DNA of 64,000 nt from Dreissena polymorpha (GCF_020536995.1 NC_068366.1:17217829-17281828), one strand, 5' to 3'; shown: positions 25,986-39,582, counted from the first letter of the stretch. Notes: generated by a model not told the origin, from the letters alone. Made by a program: numbers and translations.

Positions 25986-28969
25986 AAAAAAGCTCAAGAG
26001 ACATAGAACAATAAAGTTGTTATAATAAGATTATTGCTAAAATATTGTAAGGTCAGTACAATTATTGTGATGGTAAAATGATCTAGTATCAAAATACTTC
26101 ATACACATCTAACAAATAAACTAGCACTACACATTGCAAGATCTTTAAATAATCGGCTACTTTGCAATCAAGAAGATGTACATGTTTTGTATCTTAATAT
26201 AAAACGCAATATTCGCTCGGTCAATGCTCATGCGGACACTGGACGTAAAAAGCAAACTCAGGAACACTCGACAATCCTTTTCGAAATTAATTATAAATCA
26301 TGCCAATTCTTTGATATTCTATGCAAGTAACATCGTGGGAACAACATATGGCGTGTTTAAAAGCTTTATTTTAAAATTTTACATAATGCCTAAGTTTGAC
26401 TCGGCAACTATGTAACTGGATACATGTTCTTAAACGTTTAAAGAAAAATGTGCATTAAATGTCACCTCTAAAGTATTCACAAGCTTTTGTCATTAATCTG
26501 AATAGTTGACCTACAATTTACCCCATGGGACCCAGTTTCAAACTCTGCTGAGGTAAACTGGGAGAATATGTTTCAATGTACATACATAAACATAAACATA
26601 CATGAATTACATTGCTAATAATTGCAGAATGCATGCTTAGCAATCGAAATACATAACATAATATACACAACAATTTTCGTCCAACTTGTTGTCGCTTTTG
26701 TAACGATGTATCACATCGAGCTTTCCGTTTTCTTTGAACCATCTGCAATCTGAAAGCAAACAAAACAAAATAGGAATACTTATCATTTCACAGTGTGACG
26801 TAAATTTATGCAAAACAACATGTTTAACGTTATGAAAACTTATTGAATTTTATCTTTGAAATTTCAGCTTGCATTAAAACATGTATCTTATGTTTAGACA
26901 ACTGGTCACATGACCGTATAACAGAATAGTCTATTCACTATGATTTTCACTCCGTAAACTTATAATGATTATCGTAGTACATTTACTCCACTCATTACCT
27001 TGTGTTTGGTGTTTTCACCTGAGATACTTCTTTCGACATAGAAGAATCGTCGGCGTTATTCTTTGAAAGCATCTTGAACCTTGTGGTAAAAGAAATTTAG
27101 CACCTCAACCACAATACGTTCTTGTATTTAATATTCAAAATAACAACATACTTGCAATACAATTTGATGCTGGGCATGTTTGAGCAAATAAACGCGTGTG
27201 TTTATGAGATGTTGGAATAACCATGGGAAAATATAATACATAGTATTTACACAACCCCTGTACAAGGACTTTATACGAACTTTTTTTCTATTTTCATAAT
27301 TGTGAACACGTATTTAAGTCACATTTTATGCAATAAATGTTTATAAGACGCACCTGTTTGTATAGTGGACACTTAATAATGAATATCATTAGACACTGTA
27401 AAATAAAATGCACAAAGATATTTGATCAAAATGTTTGGGTTAAAATAATTCAATGAAAATTACATACAGATATCCAACACCAGAATTTAGATTTTTCAAA
27501 GCGGCAGCACGTTCATTCATTTGCGTCAGGTATGTGTTGTGTGAGTGTGATATTTGTGATAAATGGTTTGTGTTTATTAATTTTCCGCGTGGAATATTAG
27601 AGTGTTCAATTAAAATTATATCGACGTAAATCACACAATAATTTATATTAAAACCAAGATGCGTTGAATGCGTGTTCATCGAAAACTTATCCGAATCTTC
27701 TTAAATTTTGACCTACTTTAACACAACGATTCAACATAAATAAATTTATACTTATTTCATGTAGAACCAAGGCAAATTTAAATAAGCCCATACAATTCAG
27801 CAGTTACCTGGAGTGAGTTTAGTATGACGAATAGCCACTGAAAGACCAACGTCGCGTAATTGACGGCAAATACGCCGATAAGCCACGTGATGCCAAACAT
27901 GGGGGTTAGCACGCCGGCACTCCTTGCGCCCGTCCTGTGTAAAACTTGTACATCAATTGTTTAATAGTGAAAAACTAAACCGAAAGCTTAAAAACGGTAC
28001 AGGATTCTATCAAAAAGTAATGGAAGTTAAGCCACGAAAGAACAATTAAATAATACATTTTACGTATTTCCTTTGACTTATATAAACTTATGCTTGTAAA
28101 ACAGACCATTCAACTCATTTTAAATAACGATTTGGAGTAAATGAACACGACAACGAAAAGCGAATATACTTGATTTTTTCTAGATCGGATTTCTTTGCCA
28201 TTGAGGAAATGCTTCAGATCCCAAACTTCAGGATAATTACAAGATTGACAATATTTCCCTGAAATACCAAATCGTTTGGATTACAAAGGCATATGTTTAT
28301 TCAGTTTTGTCGAAAGTGATGAACTTCTATAAAACTGCACTATACGTGTAAAACAGTTACTTGTAACAAACATATCAAGTAATACCCATTCTAATATGTT
28401 ATGAATACATATGTTACCCTCAATTAAGCATCATTTACTGTAGAAAACAGTATTCAAATACGCTAGAAGACGCGTTAACGACACAGTAAATGTTTGTTTG
28501 CAATCTTTTGCAAAGTTTTTTTTAACACAACTGAATCACAAAGAAAGTAGCGTATAATACAATTAGTAGATGCTTGATATTTTAAAGATGTTTATAGCGA
28601 TACCAGGACATCTCTATGAATTCTACAATATATGAAGTATATACAGTTCAACAACTAAATGGATATGTTACAAATACATATGCTATAACTTACAACTTCG
28701 ACTAGAATGATTGGTCCAACAAATGCCTAAAATAAACCACTATCGACCGTCAACCAACAACTGTAAAGTATAAACATGTGTATAACAAGTGTACAAGTAT
28801 ATTAGGTAAAAGTTCACATATTAACACATTGAGCATAGCATAACAGGCTATACAATTCAATTAGTAAAAAACCTTAAAACACACTATTATTAAAGTGTTT
28901 TATGTTTAAATGATTTTGATTGAGTTTGATATAGTCGTTTACATCAACATCATCAGACAGCCACTTTCG

Positions 28970-29065
28970 TTTACTGCGAAAAGCTAGGCAATTGTGTTGT
29001 TTGCTGACGCTTCCCAAATGAGGATCGAACCTGGTATCAATGTCACAAGACTGATGCATTACTCC
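28970..29065 (-). repeat. tRNA-like relic, copy A
   Basis: The minus strand shows a B-box-like CAGGTTCGATCCTC (about 29035-29016). The same relic is present in copy B at 57115-57190, so it is older than the duplication. It lies in a GPCR intron and is too decayed to be a tRNA gene. Confidence 0.35.
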
Positions 29066-29251
29066 AGTTTAATATGTACCAGTTTATATTGCAGTTCCGG
29101 TTGCGTCATATAGTTAATACAATTGTGTTTCCTATTAATTTAAATGTAATTTTAAATCACAAATATTTACAATGAGTCATTGCCGTATCCTTTAAGCTGT
29201 GTGACGCCCATCTAAATTCCAACTATCAAAATCGGAATGGCTGAATTAAAA

Positions 29252-29795
29252 ACGGATATGGAGGCTACTTATGGGGGCTCATGGAATACTTCCTTCATTC
29301 GATCCCCATTAGTAGCTTTCAGAAGGGATTGCAATCAGTACACAAGAAACACAATAGGATGTTCTTCCGGAAGCCCTACATGAGCGGGCCCTGTGCGGCG
29401 CCATTTGCCCGTACATAATGACGGCGAACTACTTCACAGATCCCAGCGGCAGGAAGTACAGAGTGAGGAACAATGTTGATTGCAAATCATCAAATGTTGT
29501 GTACCAGGTCAACTGTCGTCGCTGTCGCAGGTACGTGTTTGTGGGAGAGACCGGCGGAACTCTGTACCAGCGACATCTGTTGAATCTGTCGCGTATTCGC
29601 ACACAGCACAGTGACCCGGTAGCTGAACATTTCAATACGGACGGACTGTCCATAGATGATTTACAAATAATCGGACGAGTACCGCAAGACAATGGAGCAA
29701 TTGTGGAATGCAAAACTTAGAACATACCGACCATATGGCATCGATGTACAGGAATACACATTCATGAAAGGGCGCGAAAACGACGTTTAGCAAAA
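29252..29795 (+). mobile_element. Penelope-like element fragment (GIY-YIG end)
   Basis: The plus-strand frame 29400-29720 reads CGAICPYIMTANYFTDPSG, then NVVYQVNCRRCRRYVFVGET (the GIY-YIG-like nuclease core with its Cys pair), HSDPVAEHFN and LSIDDLQIIGR. After a frameshift near 29690, WNAKLRTYRPYGIDVQE ends the protein before a stop near 29790. This is the C-terminal GIY-YIG endonuclease of Penelope-like retroelements; the reverse transcriptase part is missing. It sits in the intron between the TM3 and TM4 exons of the GPCR pseudogene. The matching intron of copy B (57374-57805) lacks it, so it arrived after the duplication. Confidence 0.78.
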
Positions 29796-32700
29796 CGGAG
29801 CGATCTTGCCACGATTTATCAGACCACACTCAAAAAAGAGCCAGCATGTGATTTTTAAAAAAGTGTACCGTAATACGGCGTATGCAGCAATAATGAACGG
29901 CACCACAATGCGCCGTTTGCGGAACGGGCTTAGCACCAGGTAGGTGATCATGAATCCCTCGGCCAACATCAGGAAGAACACGACGATGAAAATGTAGTGC
30001 TGGATAACAGCGATGGCTTTGCATACATTCTGTAAGACAATAGCAAACAATAATATGTCAAACCTCATATCCGACAATATCAACAGCTGGTATATGCAAA
30101 TGTATGTTAAACAAAGTGAGGAATTTCTAAGTAAAACTGTCAGCTAAACTAACCGAAGAGATAGCATTCTACATTCGATGCTAAACTTAATTTCCATCAT
30201 ATAGTACTTTCAAAACAAGCTGTAGTTCTGATGTCAACAATGTGTTATTACATGTTCAAATCAGTTTACCGAATTTGATGTTTTCTCGATTCCGGTTTGA
30301 AACACAAGATAGCCAATGAAGAATATAAAGCATACATTCATCAGCAAAACAGTCCGGTCTGATGAGAGCGATCTAAAATAAGACATGACACGTTTTAAAA
30401 CAAGATTGTATACATAATATGAGGCATATGCTATTTAATACAATGTACATACGTTACAATTTGACAAACGAATCCTTCCAAAAAACGCGACAAAGAAACA
30501 ACCAACATCATACTACCTCCAGAATACAAGATGAACTATGCCAGTTAGGGCAATGCCGACCATTGCAATAGAACATCCTATGATAGATAACAATCCTAAA
30601 GCACGGCTGTGGGCGTGCGCTTGTAGAAGAATACATAATTTATAGAAAATTCAAAATCAATACTGTTGACAGGAACAGCTGTCTTTGATACATCATATTT
30701 TTATTTAGTATTTATATCCTTCTATTAATCCGTGTTGACATAATGTAACCTCATTTCAAAATAGTGTCAGCAGTGCAAAATATATTCACTTTATAAGTGT
30801 GTTAATTCACATGACGACATATACACTTGTATAATATATCAAGGGTAGCAATTTGTCAATTTACTCATAAAGTCATATAATAAGTGAGTCTCTTAGAAAT
30901 CATTTACTAAGCTATAAGTACTGTACTTAGTGTTCAGTGAGATTGAGGAGAACTGCAATTATTAGGCTTTAAACGTTATGCTATTTAAAGATGAGTCGTT
31001 GAGTTATTTTCGTAGATCGGTAATTATTATTGTTAAGCTGTTTTACTTCCTCCGTCGTCATTACTGCCGGACTCATCAGCACGGCGAAGTTATTCAGGTG
31101 GCTACACGTGCAGGTCACAATGCCAGTGTTCCTGTCAAAGGAGGTCAGCGAGCAGCCTTCGGTAGACCAAACATTAGGACTTCCGCTGTTGGAAGAGTTT
31201 TAACAGAATATCTCTGAGAATGTAATATGTGAATGAATGTGCAAACACACAAGAGACAAAGGTAGAAATATTTGATTTTTACAAACTTCATTTGATTTAA
31301 GCAATAAAAATAAAGTGAAAAAACAAATCTATCAAAAAACAATGATTATCAGATGAATTAATCAAAATTACAATATAAATAATAGAAACCTTTCATTGAA
31401 TTGAAGATAAGCACATATAGGGTCTGACAAGCTTTGCTGAAAACAGAAAACAACGACGTACATATATAAACACAGAGATATTACTATGATATATATAAGA
31501 AATTCGATCTTTGTAAACACCTTTTTATAAGACAAAGAGATACGATAAGCAAGTAACAATAATACTTACATCATATATTTCGAATTATATTTCAAATGGT
31601 GTATCCGGTATTTTAACTGGTGTAACTGAAGATTTACTGGAAATCACGGGCGCGTTCAAAGTCTTTGGCAATTTCCTACCATACGTAAATATCCTTATTT
31701 GTTATAGGAATACACGCTAACTATACAGTTAGTTATTATAAGACCTATTTTAATTTAAATGACTTATACAACACACAAGAACAACATCACTACACTATCA
31801 CTATAAACTAGTAACTTCCAGCGTCATCGTCATTACGACGCACGATTTGTAGCTTGATGAATACTTCAGAAAGGATAATACTTGTTTTTTTAATAGTTGA
31901 TAAAACAGACGAAATGAATTAATTATCATATATATTGTATAGATATTAGTAATTTTTTTAAGAAGTTATATCTGTTAAATACTAGTACATACATTAACGA
32001 ATGTTGTATTTCCGCTAATAAACTTTAGCTGTAAGTATACATTACATGAATTAATTTGATGGCAACTATCATTTGCAGTGCAAGTGCAAGTAAATTGCAT
32101 ACCTATCGATGGCGGAGTTCAATGAAACGATACTTGAAGGATTGCGATAAACAATCCCGCTGTAGACCTGGTCTGCAACATAATCGAAATAACTATATTT
32201 GATAGTAGTAAAAGTCAAACATAAACTCTTAGAACAATAAAGTGTATATAACACAATATACATCTGTCGTTATGCAGATAACTAGTAGCTTTAGCCACCA
32301 CATGTTTTATTATAATGCTTTAGTGCATGTAAAGGTAATATAAATATTAAAACAGTATGCCTCACTTACAGTTCATGCATGGGGCACGTATATTATTCGA
32401 ACTACCGCTAGCCCATGAAGGAAACCCTTTGTAACCGTCATCGCTCTTCTTGCTGTAATCGACCAATGCATCAACCGGGAAATTAAAATTGGAACAGTCC
32501 GATGTTTCTGATATTGCTGCAACTGTAATCATAGAAATATGTAATAGTTTTCTATGAATTCAGTCCAGGATACTAACATGCCAATAAAAAATTCAATTGC
32601 AGGTACCATATTTCGAATGAAAAAAAAATAAATAAACATACAGTTGGTTTAAAATACTTAAATACTACCAAAAGTCAACTATAAATAATGATGCGCTATG

Positions 32701-32904
32701 GAGAAATGTGTAACTAATGTATCCTTGACATAACAATACTTACTCAAGTTCGATTAAATGAAGGTATGGTTGTAAATTGTTCCATTCGATCGTTGTACCA
32801 TGTTGTTAACAAATGTATCCACGCTGCTAATAATTGAATCGGGCCAATTCTTGTCTACAATGCAACCTACCGTGCATTAATAGCATGCCATTTAGCCTCG
32901 CTAA

Positions 32905-33035
32905 TGAATGTGCGTAAAGTGTCGATCCAGATTAGTCTCTTCTTTTTGAAAATCCAGTTACAGCGAAAAGTGCGGCGTCTGAGTAGCCTGCGCGAACTGC
33001 ACAGTGTAATCTGGGACGACACTTTACACAAGAGC
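32905..33035. repeat. Foldback MITE remnant, copy A intron
   Basis: Contains GTAAAGTGTCG near 32916 and its inverted partner CTGGGACGACACTTTAC at about 33010-33026. It is the same family as 47816-48066. Copy B keeps only the right part at 61262-61305, so an internal deletion happened there. Confidence 0.6.
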
Positions 33036-35069
33036 ATTACTTCTCTTTTTTTCGTTGTATTTTATATATGGATGTATATTACACACCAAAGTTATTTAAC
33101 AAAGAGAAATGTATTACCAATTGCTTATATTTAACACTGTTTGTTTATTGAGTGTCGTACCCGCAACCCAACTTTTATTCGCTTTCTCATTCATACATAA
33201 AAACCCTTTAAGTTTTCCTGATTTACTAATACTTTCCACGTTGATTCAACTTGCTCACCAATCGGTGTGTTAGCCACATCTAAGAAAGACTGCAAGAAAA
33301 AATATACACGAACCTTAATCAAAAAGGGAATGATGATGCATGTGATAGCAAATTACATAAGTGTGACTTTATTAAATGATTACGGTACGGTCCTGAAGAA
33401 AACAGACAGACAAAAGCTGACATGTTAATATTGTGTTATTTTATTGCACATTTAAATAGCATATATTAGTATGAAGTTACAAGAATATATACTAAGATTC
33501 GTATAGTGACGCATCACATCAGTGTCTTTTTGCGGTTCAATGTCGTGCTGTCCCAAATCACTTCCGACTTTCTTGAGAATTAAACGTACTTTTTCCACAA
33601 CTACAAACATCAGCTGTTCGTCCGAGTCAGTGATTACATCGGCTAATCTGCTTAGTATATCGGTAGCTTTTCAATCCAATCTATGCATACTTTTTTAATA
33701 AAATGTTTAGTATAAGATTGACTGTTCTATAGTACAAAGATTTATGAACGAAAATGGGTTGTCATGTCATTTCACGGATTAATTAGGAGCGTTTGGCTGG
33801 TTGAAACATTTATAAAATGCAGTTTCACAACAGGACAGTTTATTAACGACCTAAATATAAAGTATTTATCCTAAAATCATACAAACACATGCGTCATAAT
33901 AAACTTTGGGTGCATATGGATGCATTCCAACCGTCATGAATAATTAAAAAAATCTATGAATTGTTCAATCAAGCCATTTTGTTGAACATTCTAGAGGCAT
34001 TTAACTTACAAAGTCAATACAAATAAGGTATTATTATAATTATTTTATTGAGTATGTGTCATGGCGGTTTTTCTTCTTGTTGTATAGGTTCGGTAATGTG
34101 GGAAATCAAGGATAACTGTAACACATGGAGATCACTTTATTCATCAGCTTCATAAATTGTTATATATATATATTTATTTATATATAAAATCTATTCATTT
34201 CATATTGTTATTTATATTCCATAGCTAGATAGCAACTATTCATACATTTATAAATGATTACTGGTAATAAACAAATTAAAGCTTGTTGTAATATGGTTAT
34301 ATAACAACATATCTAATAAACATTTCTGAAAGATATGATAACTAATTATAAAAAGTAAAACTAACCTGTAACACATGGAGATCACTTTATTCATCAACTT
34401 CATAAAGTGTTATGAAGAATAGTGGTTATGGTATGTTCACTCATGCGTTACAGGCTGATCACAATGGGATTAGTACTGGGGAATGATGATTTGTTAAATT
34501 GATCTTAAGCCTTGATCGACCGACTATAAAAACACTGTAACTGTAAATGTTACACTATGACATATGTATATATTAAAAAGTTCATAAAAACGATTGGACA
34601 TGTTTAATCGAAACGTATTTAGGCGCATCAATAGGCAAGACCGACTTTCGAAACAAAATGTATTGGTTGGTATGAGGCACTCATTTTAGGCCTTATAGTA
34701 TTGCATTTAAAACGTGACACTGGTTATAATTATTTTTAGTCTGGTTGATACATGTTTATTGAATCTTAGCCTTGTGAAACAAAACCGATCTTACCTCATC
34801 GTATATGTCAAAGATTGAGGACCGTGTACAGTTGTACACAGGGTCCCGGTATTGGCCGTCCATGACACAGTGATACCCTGTGACCCATCCTAATAAGACA
34901 ACACATATACATTGGGAAATAATTACATAGTATAACAATGCGTCAAGCTTCAATCAATATAATGTTCCGATGCGGACAACTTTTAGCGACTTTATTTTAA
35001 GTTAAACAATCGTCAACTTACCGTTACTTGTACTACTGCATAATATCAATATATGTGATAGTCGCTGTA

Positions 35070-38000
35070 TGAGCCAGGCGTGTGTTTTCTGACTGCTCTA
35101 AAAAACTGGATTTTATTGGTATTTGTGTTTCTCAAATGGACGGTTTTGGACGATAAGAATCATGAATGGTGTGTACGTGTGTCTTGTTTATACGTAGCAT
35201 TGGCGTCAATGCTTAAATGGCTAGCATTTCGAGAACCTCTTGATATTCAAAAGAACACAATTTCGGATATTTCGGACATTACAATGTTTAATATACAAAA
35301 CAAATCGACCGTGAAGTACAGATATTCCCGCGATCAACCTAGAGCTATTCGACCCAAGAACAATAACGTACGCTTCAATGGAATTGACCATGCAGTGCTT
35401 AGAGTGATCAGATCTCACAACATCGCAGTAGATAGAAAATGACAGCGAGGGAAACGCGGAGGGAAACCGAAGTTGCGCATAAAACCTAACGGTATTAACG
35501 TAAACAACCTATTGTATCCTAATAGTATTAACAAATTGAAGCAGTTTCATGAACAAACATCGTGTTTCACATTGATCTGTCGCTCTGCTGTTAACACAGA
35601 CGTACTAGTAGGTCAATGTCTACGAGAGGAAAGATCTTCCTTTGCTCTTCTGACTGAAACTTGGTATTCTGATGCTAAACCCCATCAATTTGAGACATCC
35701 GATCTTAATCAGAATGGCTATAAGTTGAGTGTTGCAAACAGAAACAATCAAATCGGTGGAGGCATAGCCTTAGTCTGTAGAAATACAAGTGATGTGAGAC
35801 AATTATCGCACGGACAAAATTCAGCATTTGAATATGGCCTATGGAAACTGGCTTTTAAGAACATTACAATTCATGTCTTTGGTATATATCGCCCCCGGCA
35901 CGTTCGACATACAACCAATTTATAACCACTTTTTGTGATTATGTCGAAAACACCTTGTCTGATTTCTCTAATTTACTAATCATGGGCGATTTCAATTTTC
36001 ATATTGAAGAGGACAACAGTTTGATTAGGGACTTCAATACCCACGTTCGCGCTATGGGGTTGTAACAACATGGTATGTTTGAAACGCACACGGCTGGGGA
36101 TAGTCTTGATTTAGTAATAACTGAAATAAAAAACGGTATAACCGTTAAGCAATGTTTTCCGGGACCGTATATTTCAGACCACTATGTCGTCAAAATGCAT
36201 CTAGATTTACTGAAAGAAAACATTGTGTTTCAACAGGTTACATATCGAAACTTCAAACGTATTGATACTGATAAATTTGCCAAAGACTTGCACAATATTG
36301 TAGTTCATGAAAATAGCATAGATTATTTTGTGCAGGGGCATGAAAACTAAATGCAAAGCGTATTAGAAAATAATGCACCTTTAAAAAAAACGATTATTTA
36401 CAGAGCGCCTAAACTATGGTTTGATAACACCATGTTAGATTTAAAGCGCAGACTACGAAAGGCATAAAAAAATAAGGCGATGTAATCACGAGAAAGCGAA
36501 TTTGAAACTTTTAAATCCCTACGTAACGAGTATACGTGCACCATTATCGTGCGAAAAGGAAAGCTATTTGTGAAAAAGTGTTTATTGCTAAAAGTGACTC
36601 GAAAAAACTGTTTTGTTTAGTTTCGGAGCTATGTGGAACAAAGCCTGAAAAACCATTATCTTAAGAGGTTTCCGATGAAAATCTTGCAAACCAATTCGCA
36701 GATTATTTCATGAATACAATTAAAGCAATTTGTGACTCTAATTTACGTGATTTTGAACAATTCCCACCACCAACACGGGATGTTCCTTCTCTAATTAGCT
36801 TCAAAGATATGACCGAAGATGAAGTTAAAAATTTTATAAGTGAGCTTAATACCACATCATATGAGTTTGATGTTTTGCCGACAAAGTTATTGAAAACATA
36901 TACCACGAAACTTTTACCCGTACTAACTAAGCTAATAAACCTGTCTTTGTCAGAAGTTTTTTTTTCCTGAAAAATACAAAGAGGCAAATGTGCGGCCTGT
37001 ATAAAAGAAGTCAGGTATTGAGCTTGTGTTGTCAAACTATAGACCAGTTAGTAATCTATCATTTAGTTCAAAGCTTATAGAGAAAGCGGCCTTGAAAAGA
37101 CTTAATCAGCACAGTAATGAATTCGGACTACTTCCAAAATATCAGTCTGCGTATCGCCCCGATCACTCATGTGAATCGGTCTGATTGCGGGTCGTAAATG
37201 ACATTTTAGCAGGAATGGCACGACAGAGTGTGACGGTCCTCATATCCATCAACCTGAGTGCCGCGTTCGATACTGTGGACCACGATGTACTTCTGGAGGT
37301 CCTACGTTGCCAGTACGGTGTTTCAGGTACAGCCCTTGACTGGGTGGGTTCGTACCTAAGACAGTTTGGCTTTAGAGTGAGCATCAGCGATACGCTGTCG
37401 TCATGCCGCGCTCTAGATTGTAGTGTTCATCAAGGAAGTTGCCTTGGCCCATGGATGTACCTCGCTTACGCCGGCACATTGGTCGATGTTATCCCCCGTC
37501 CATAGCTTTTTATGGCTTCGCAGACGATCACATCGCTAGCAAATGTTTCGCCCTTCAAGCTCCAATGAAGCTGATGCGATCCGAGAAGTCGAGAACTCGG
37601 CAAAAGTGATTAATGACTAGATGAACAAAAACAGATTAAAAATGAATACGTCGAAAACCGAGTTTATAATGTCAGAAATCAGAAAACAGTTAAACAAATG
37701 TGCAACACAAACCATAGATATTGCTGGTGATACGGTAAATAAAGTTCCTTGTATTACAATGTAGATACAAATGTTATAAAGCCATGATAAACTTTCTTCG
37801 CATTAAACGCATTCGTCAATATCTCACCAAGCAAGCTGCTGAATACTTAGTTCTTTCACTTGTCATTTCACATCTGGACTACTGCCACGCTATTCTATAT
37901 GGTATTGCAGATCATGAACTTACAAAGTTACAACGTTTTCAAAATATGTGTGCAAAGATGGTCCTACAACGTAGGAAATTCGACAGTTCCAAACAGACGT

Positions 38001-38160
38001 TATTTGACTTGCACTGGCGACCGCTTAAATACAGAATTAAGTTCAAAATTTTGTGTTTTATGTATAACTGCCATACTTCAAGAGATCCAAGGGTACTTAA
38101 AAGAACTCCTGACACCATATGCACCCAGTCCCACAAGCTTGAGGTCCGCCTCATATAGCT
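35070..38160 (+). mobile_element. CR1/L2-like LINE, decayed
   Basis: The plus strand encodes an endonuclease (FALLTETWYSD at 35642, QIGGGIALVCR at 35748, IMGDFNFHIEED near 35980, SLDLVITE at 36104, ISDHYVVKMH at 36171). A reverse transcriptase follows, with LPTKLLKTYT near 36876, LSNYRPVSNLSF near 37035, LISINLSAAFDTVDHDVLL near 37230, HQGSCLGPWMYL near 37428 and YGFADDH near 37510. A C-terminal LHWRPLKYRIKFKIL lies near 38010. The frame breaks several times (stops near 35441, 35925, 36062, 36350, 36480 and 37617). AFDTVDHD plus QGSCLGPWMYL is typical of the CR1/L2/Crack/Daphne group; the exact clade is not decided. Its 5' limit falls where similarity between the duplication copies ends. Confidence 0.85.
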
Positions 38161-38980
38161 ATATTAAAGAAGAACTTTTTTATTGAGATGTCATTTAGAA
38201 AGAAGATTGTTCGTGAAAAACTTATGAACATAAATTATGAATTTGAAACGAAATAACGAAACAGTTTGGTTTATGCTATAATTCAACAGCAACAATTAAA
38301 AAAAAATCAATATAAAACCTCCGTGGCCATGATGAATATTAAAACAAATTATCTAAATCGCTTTAATGGAAAGGAATTGTAATTTTACGGTGTACATTAC
38401 TTTAGATGAACTACTTAAAACGATTTTTTGCCACCACTGGAACAATTTAACTGCAAATAAACGGTTTCTTTCAGTATACATTTTAAGTGAGTGTTAGAAC
38501 CCATGTGTTTCATAGCCTCATAGACGTAATATAGATCATTAAAAGTAATATAATCTTAACACAAATGCTGACCTTTTCTGTGCCCAAAGAGCACCTGTAT
38601 TTGTTCTTTAGCATGTTATGTGTGCTAAAACTCATCTCACATTCAACAATAGTAAGTGCAATACAGAGGGTCACCGATGCAAGTTTGGCAACATTTGTCA
38701 GAAGAGCTTTGTGGAGCAGGATAATACATATGTACTGATGTTGTGTTGTATAATTAATTATGCACCACAAATCATGCCGCTAAGCAAAGGGTCAGTCTTG
38801 TTTAAATTCTTGTTCTTCTTGGTTTTAACCTTTGGTCATTACTCCATATGCAAAGGTCACAGTTTTCACACTTTCCAAGGTTTTCAAGTATCCCGACATA
38901 ATCGCAAATATGACATATAAGCAATTATAGCACTTAGAGTTGTGTGACATACAGTTTGTGTTTGCTAGGTCTGCATAAGT
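38161..38980. other. Intergenic DNA, nothing recognised
   Basis: About 820 bp. Overlapping short frames on both strands around 38510-38920 have no domain or splice support. Confidence 0.5.
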
Positions 38981-38982
38981 AG

Positions 38983-39205
38983 CGATCTGCCTTTGTTTGG
39001 ACATGTATTTACATGATATCTGCGTTTTGTTTAGATATGAAGTTACTCGCGATCAGCGTGTGATAGTGTCTGACTTGCGACCTGCATTTGTCTGGATCTA
39101 TTGTGTCTTACGATCTGCGATTGTTTGGTTCTGTAGTTGCAACGATCTGCATTTGTTTAGATCTGGGGTTAATTATGGTCTGCGTTTGTGTGATTCTCGA
39201 GTTTA
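38983..39205 (+). repeat. Minisatellite of ~33-bp units
   Basis: GATCTGC-type words recur at 38983, about 39015, 39051, 39079, 39112, 39144 and 39177, mostly 32-33 bp apart. Each is followed by a RTTTGTTTRGATCTG-like segment. Seven degenerate units are visible. The plus frame through them (38997-39290) is a by-product. Confidence 0.75.
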
Positions 39206-39582
39206 TGTTCTGGTTGTAGTTTTGTACGCCTGCTACGTACTATACCATTTAAGCAGTGAAAATCGACAACGATTACTCCATATGTCTTAAGGTTAAAAAC
39301 TTTTAATGAACTTCGCGTATTATTGCCTTCTTTCGTACATGTCCATTACCGCCAACGGTTTCCGAGTATACACGTACAATTTTGATTATTTAGTCAAAAA
39401 TCATAGCCATATATTTCTTCTTATATTCATATCAAACATTAACTGTCATGTGACGCTTTTGCATCGAAAAATCCCGGGTTCAATTCCCGCGTGAGGCAAA
39501 CTATTGTTATCAACGTTTTTTGTTTGCTATGATAATTACTTCGGACTATTCCAAATAGTAAAGTGTTGTAACTGTAAAGTAG

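Larger units (their letters stand above)
26711..34889 (-). pseudogene. Decayed adhesion GPCR, paralogue of 53488-63419
   Basis: Exons matching nearly all of the intact copy can be found in the same order: second HRM exon 34795-34889, GAIN exons from about 33690 down to 31560 (for example 32370-32522 and 32103-32172), GPS about 31040-31185, TM1 about 30525-30628, TM2 about 30270-30362, TM3 starting 30029, TM6 about 27810-27935, and last exon 26711-26749. Disabling changes on the minus strand are in-frame stops near 32770 (TAA), 31592 (TAA), 29213 (TAG), 28728 (TAG), 28215 (TGA) and 27063 (TAA); a 1-nt deletion near 32850; a donor changed to GA at 33217-33216; a TM1 acceptor moved by 1 nt near 30629; and a 10-bp insertion at the TM3 donor near 29873. 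The first HRM exon is absent. Some exons (32370-32522, TM2, TM6) are still clean, so decay is moderate. A truncated transcript remains possible. Confidence 0.9.
23757..35060 (+). repeat. Segmental duplication, copy A
   Basis: Aligns in order and orientation with 46377-62860. Anchor pairs: 23757/46377, 24430/47410, 25100/49075, 25250/52040, 25950/52210, then every GPCR exon from 26711/53488 to 34889/62693, ending near 35060/62860. Copy A is shorter because copy B has more insertions. Copy A lacks the segment with cellulase exon 1 and promoter (junction near 24426). Its GPCR is dead. The right limit of similarity coincides with the start of the CR1/L2-like LINE at about 35070. Confidence 0.85.

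Noticed and set aside
29429-29713. 94-aa minus-strand frame
   Set aside because: It lies opposite the Penelope-like GIY-YIG frame, which explains the open reading on both strands.
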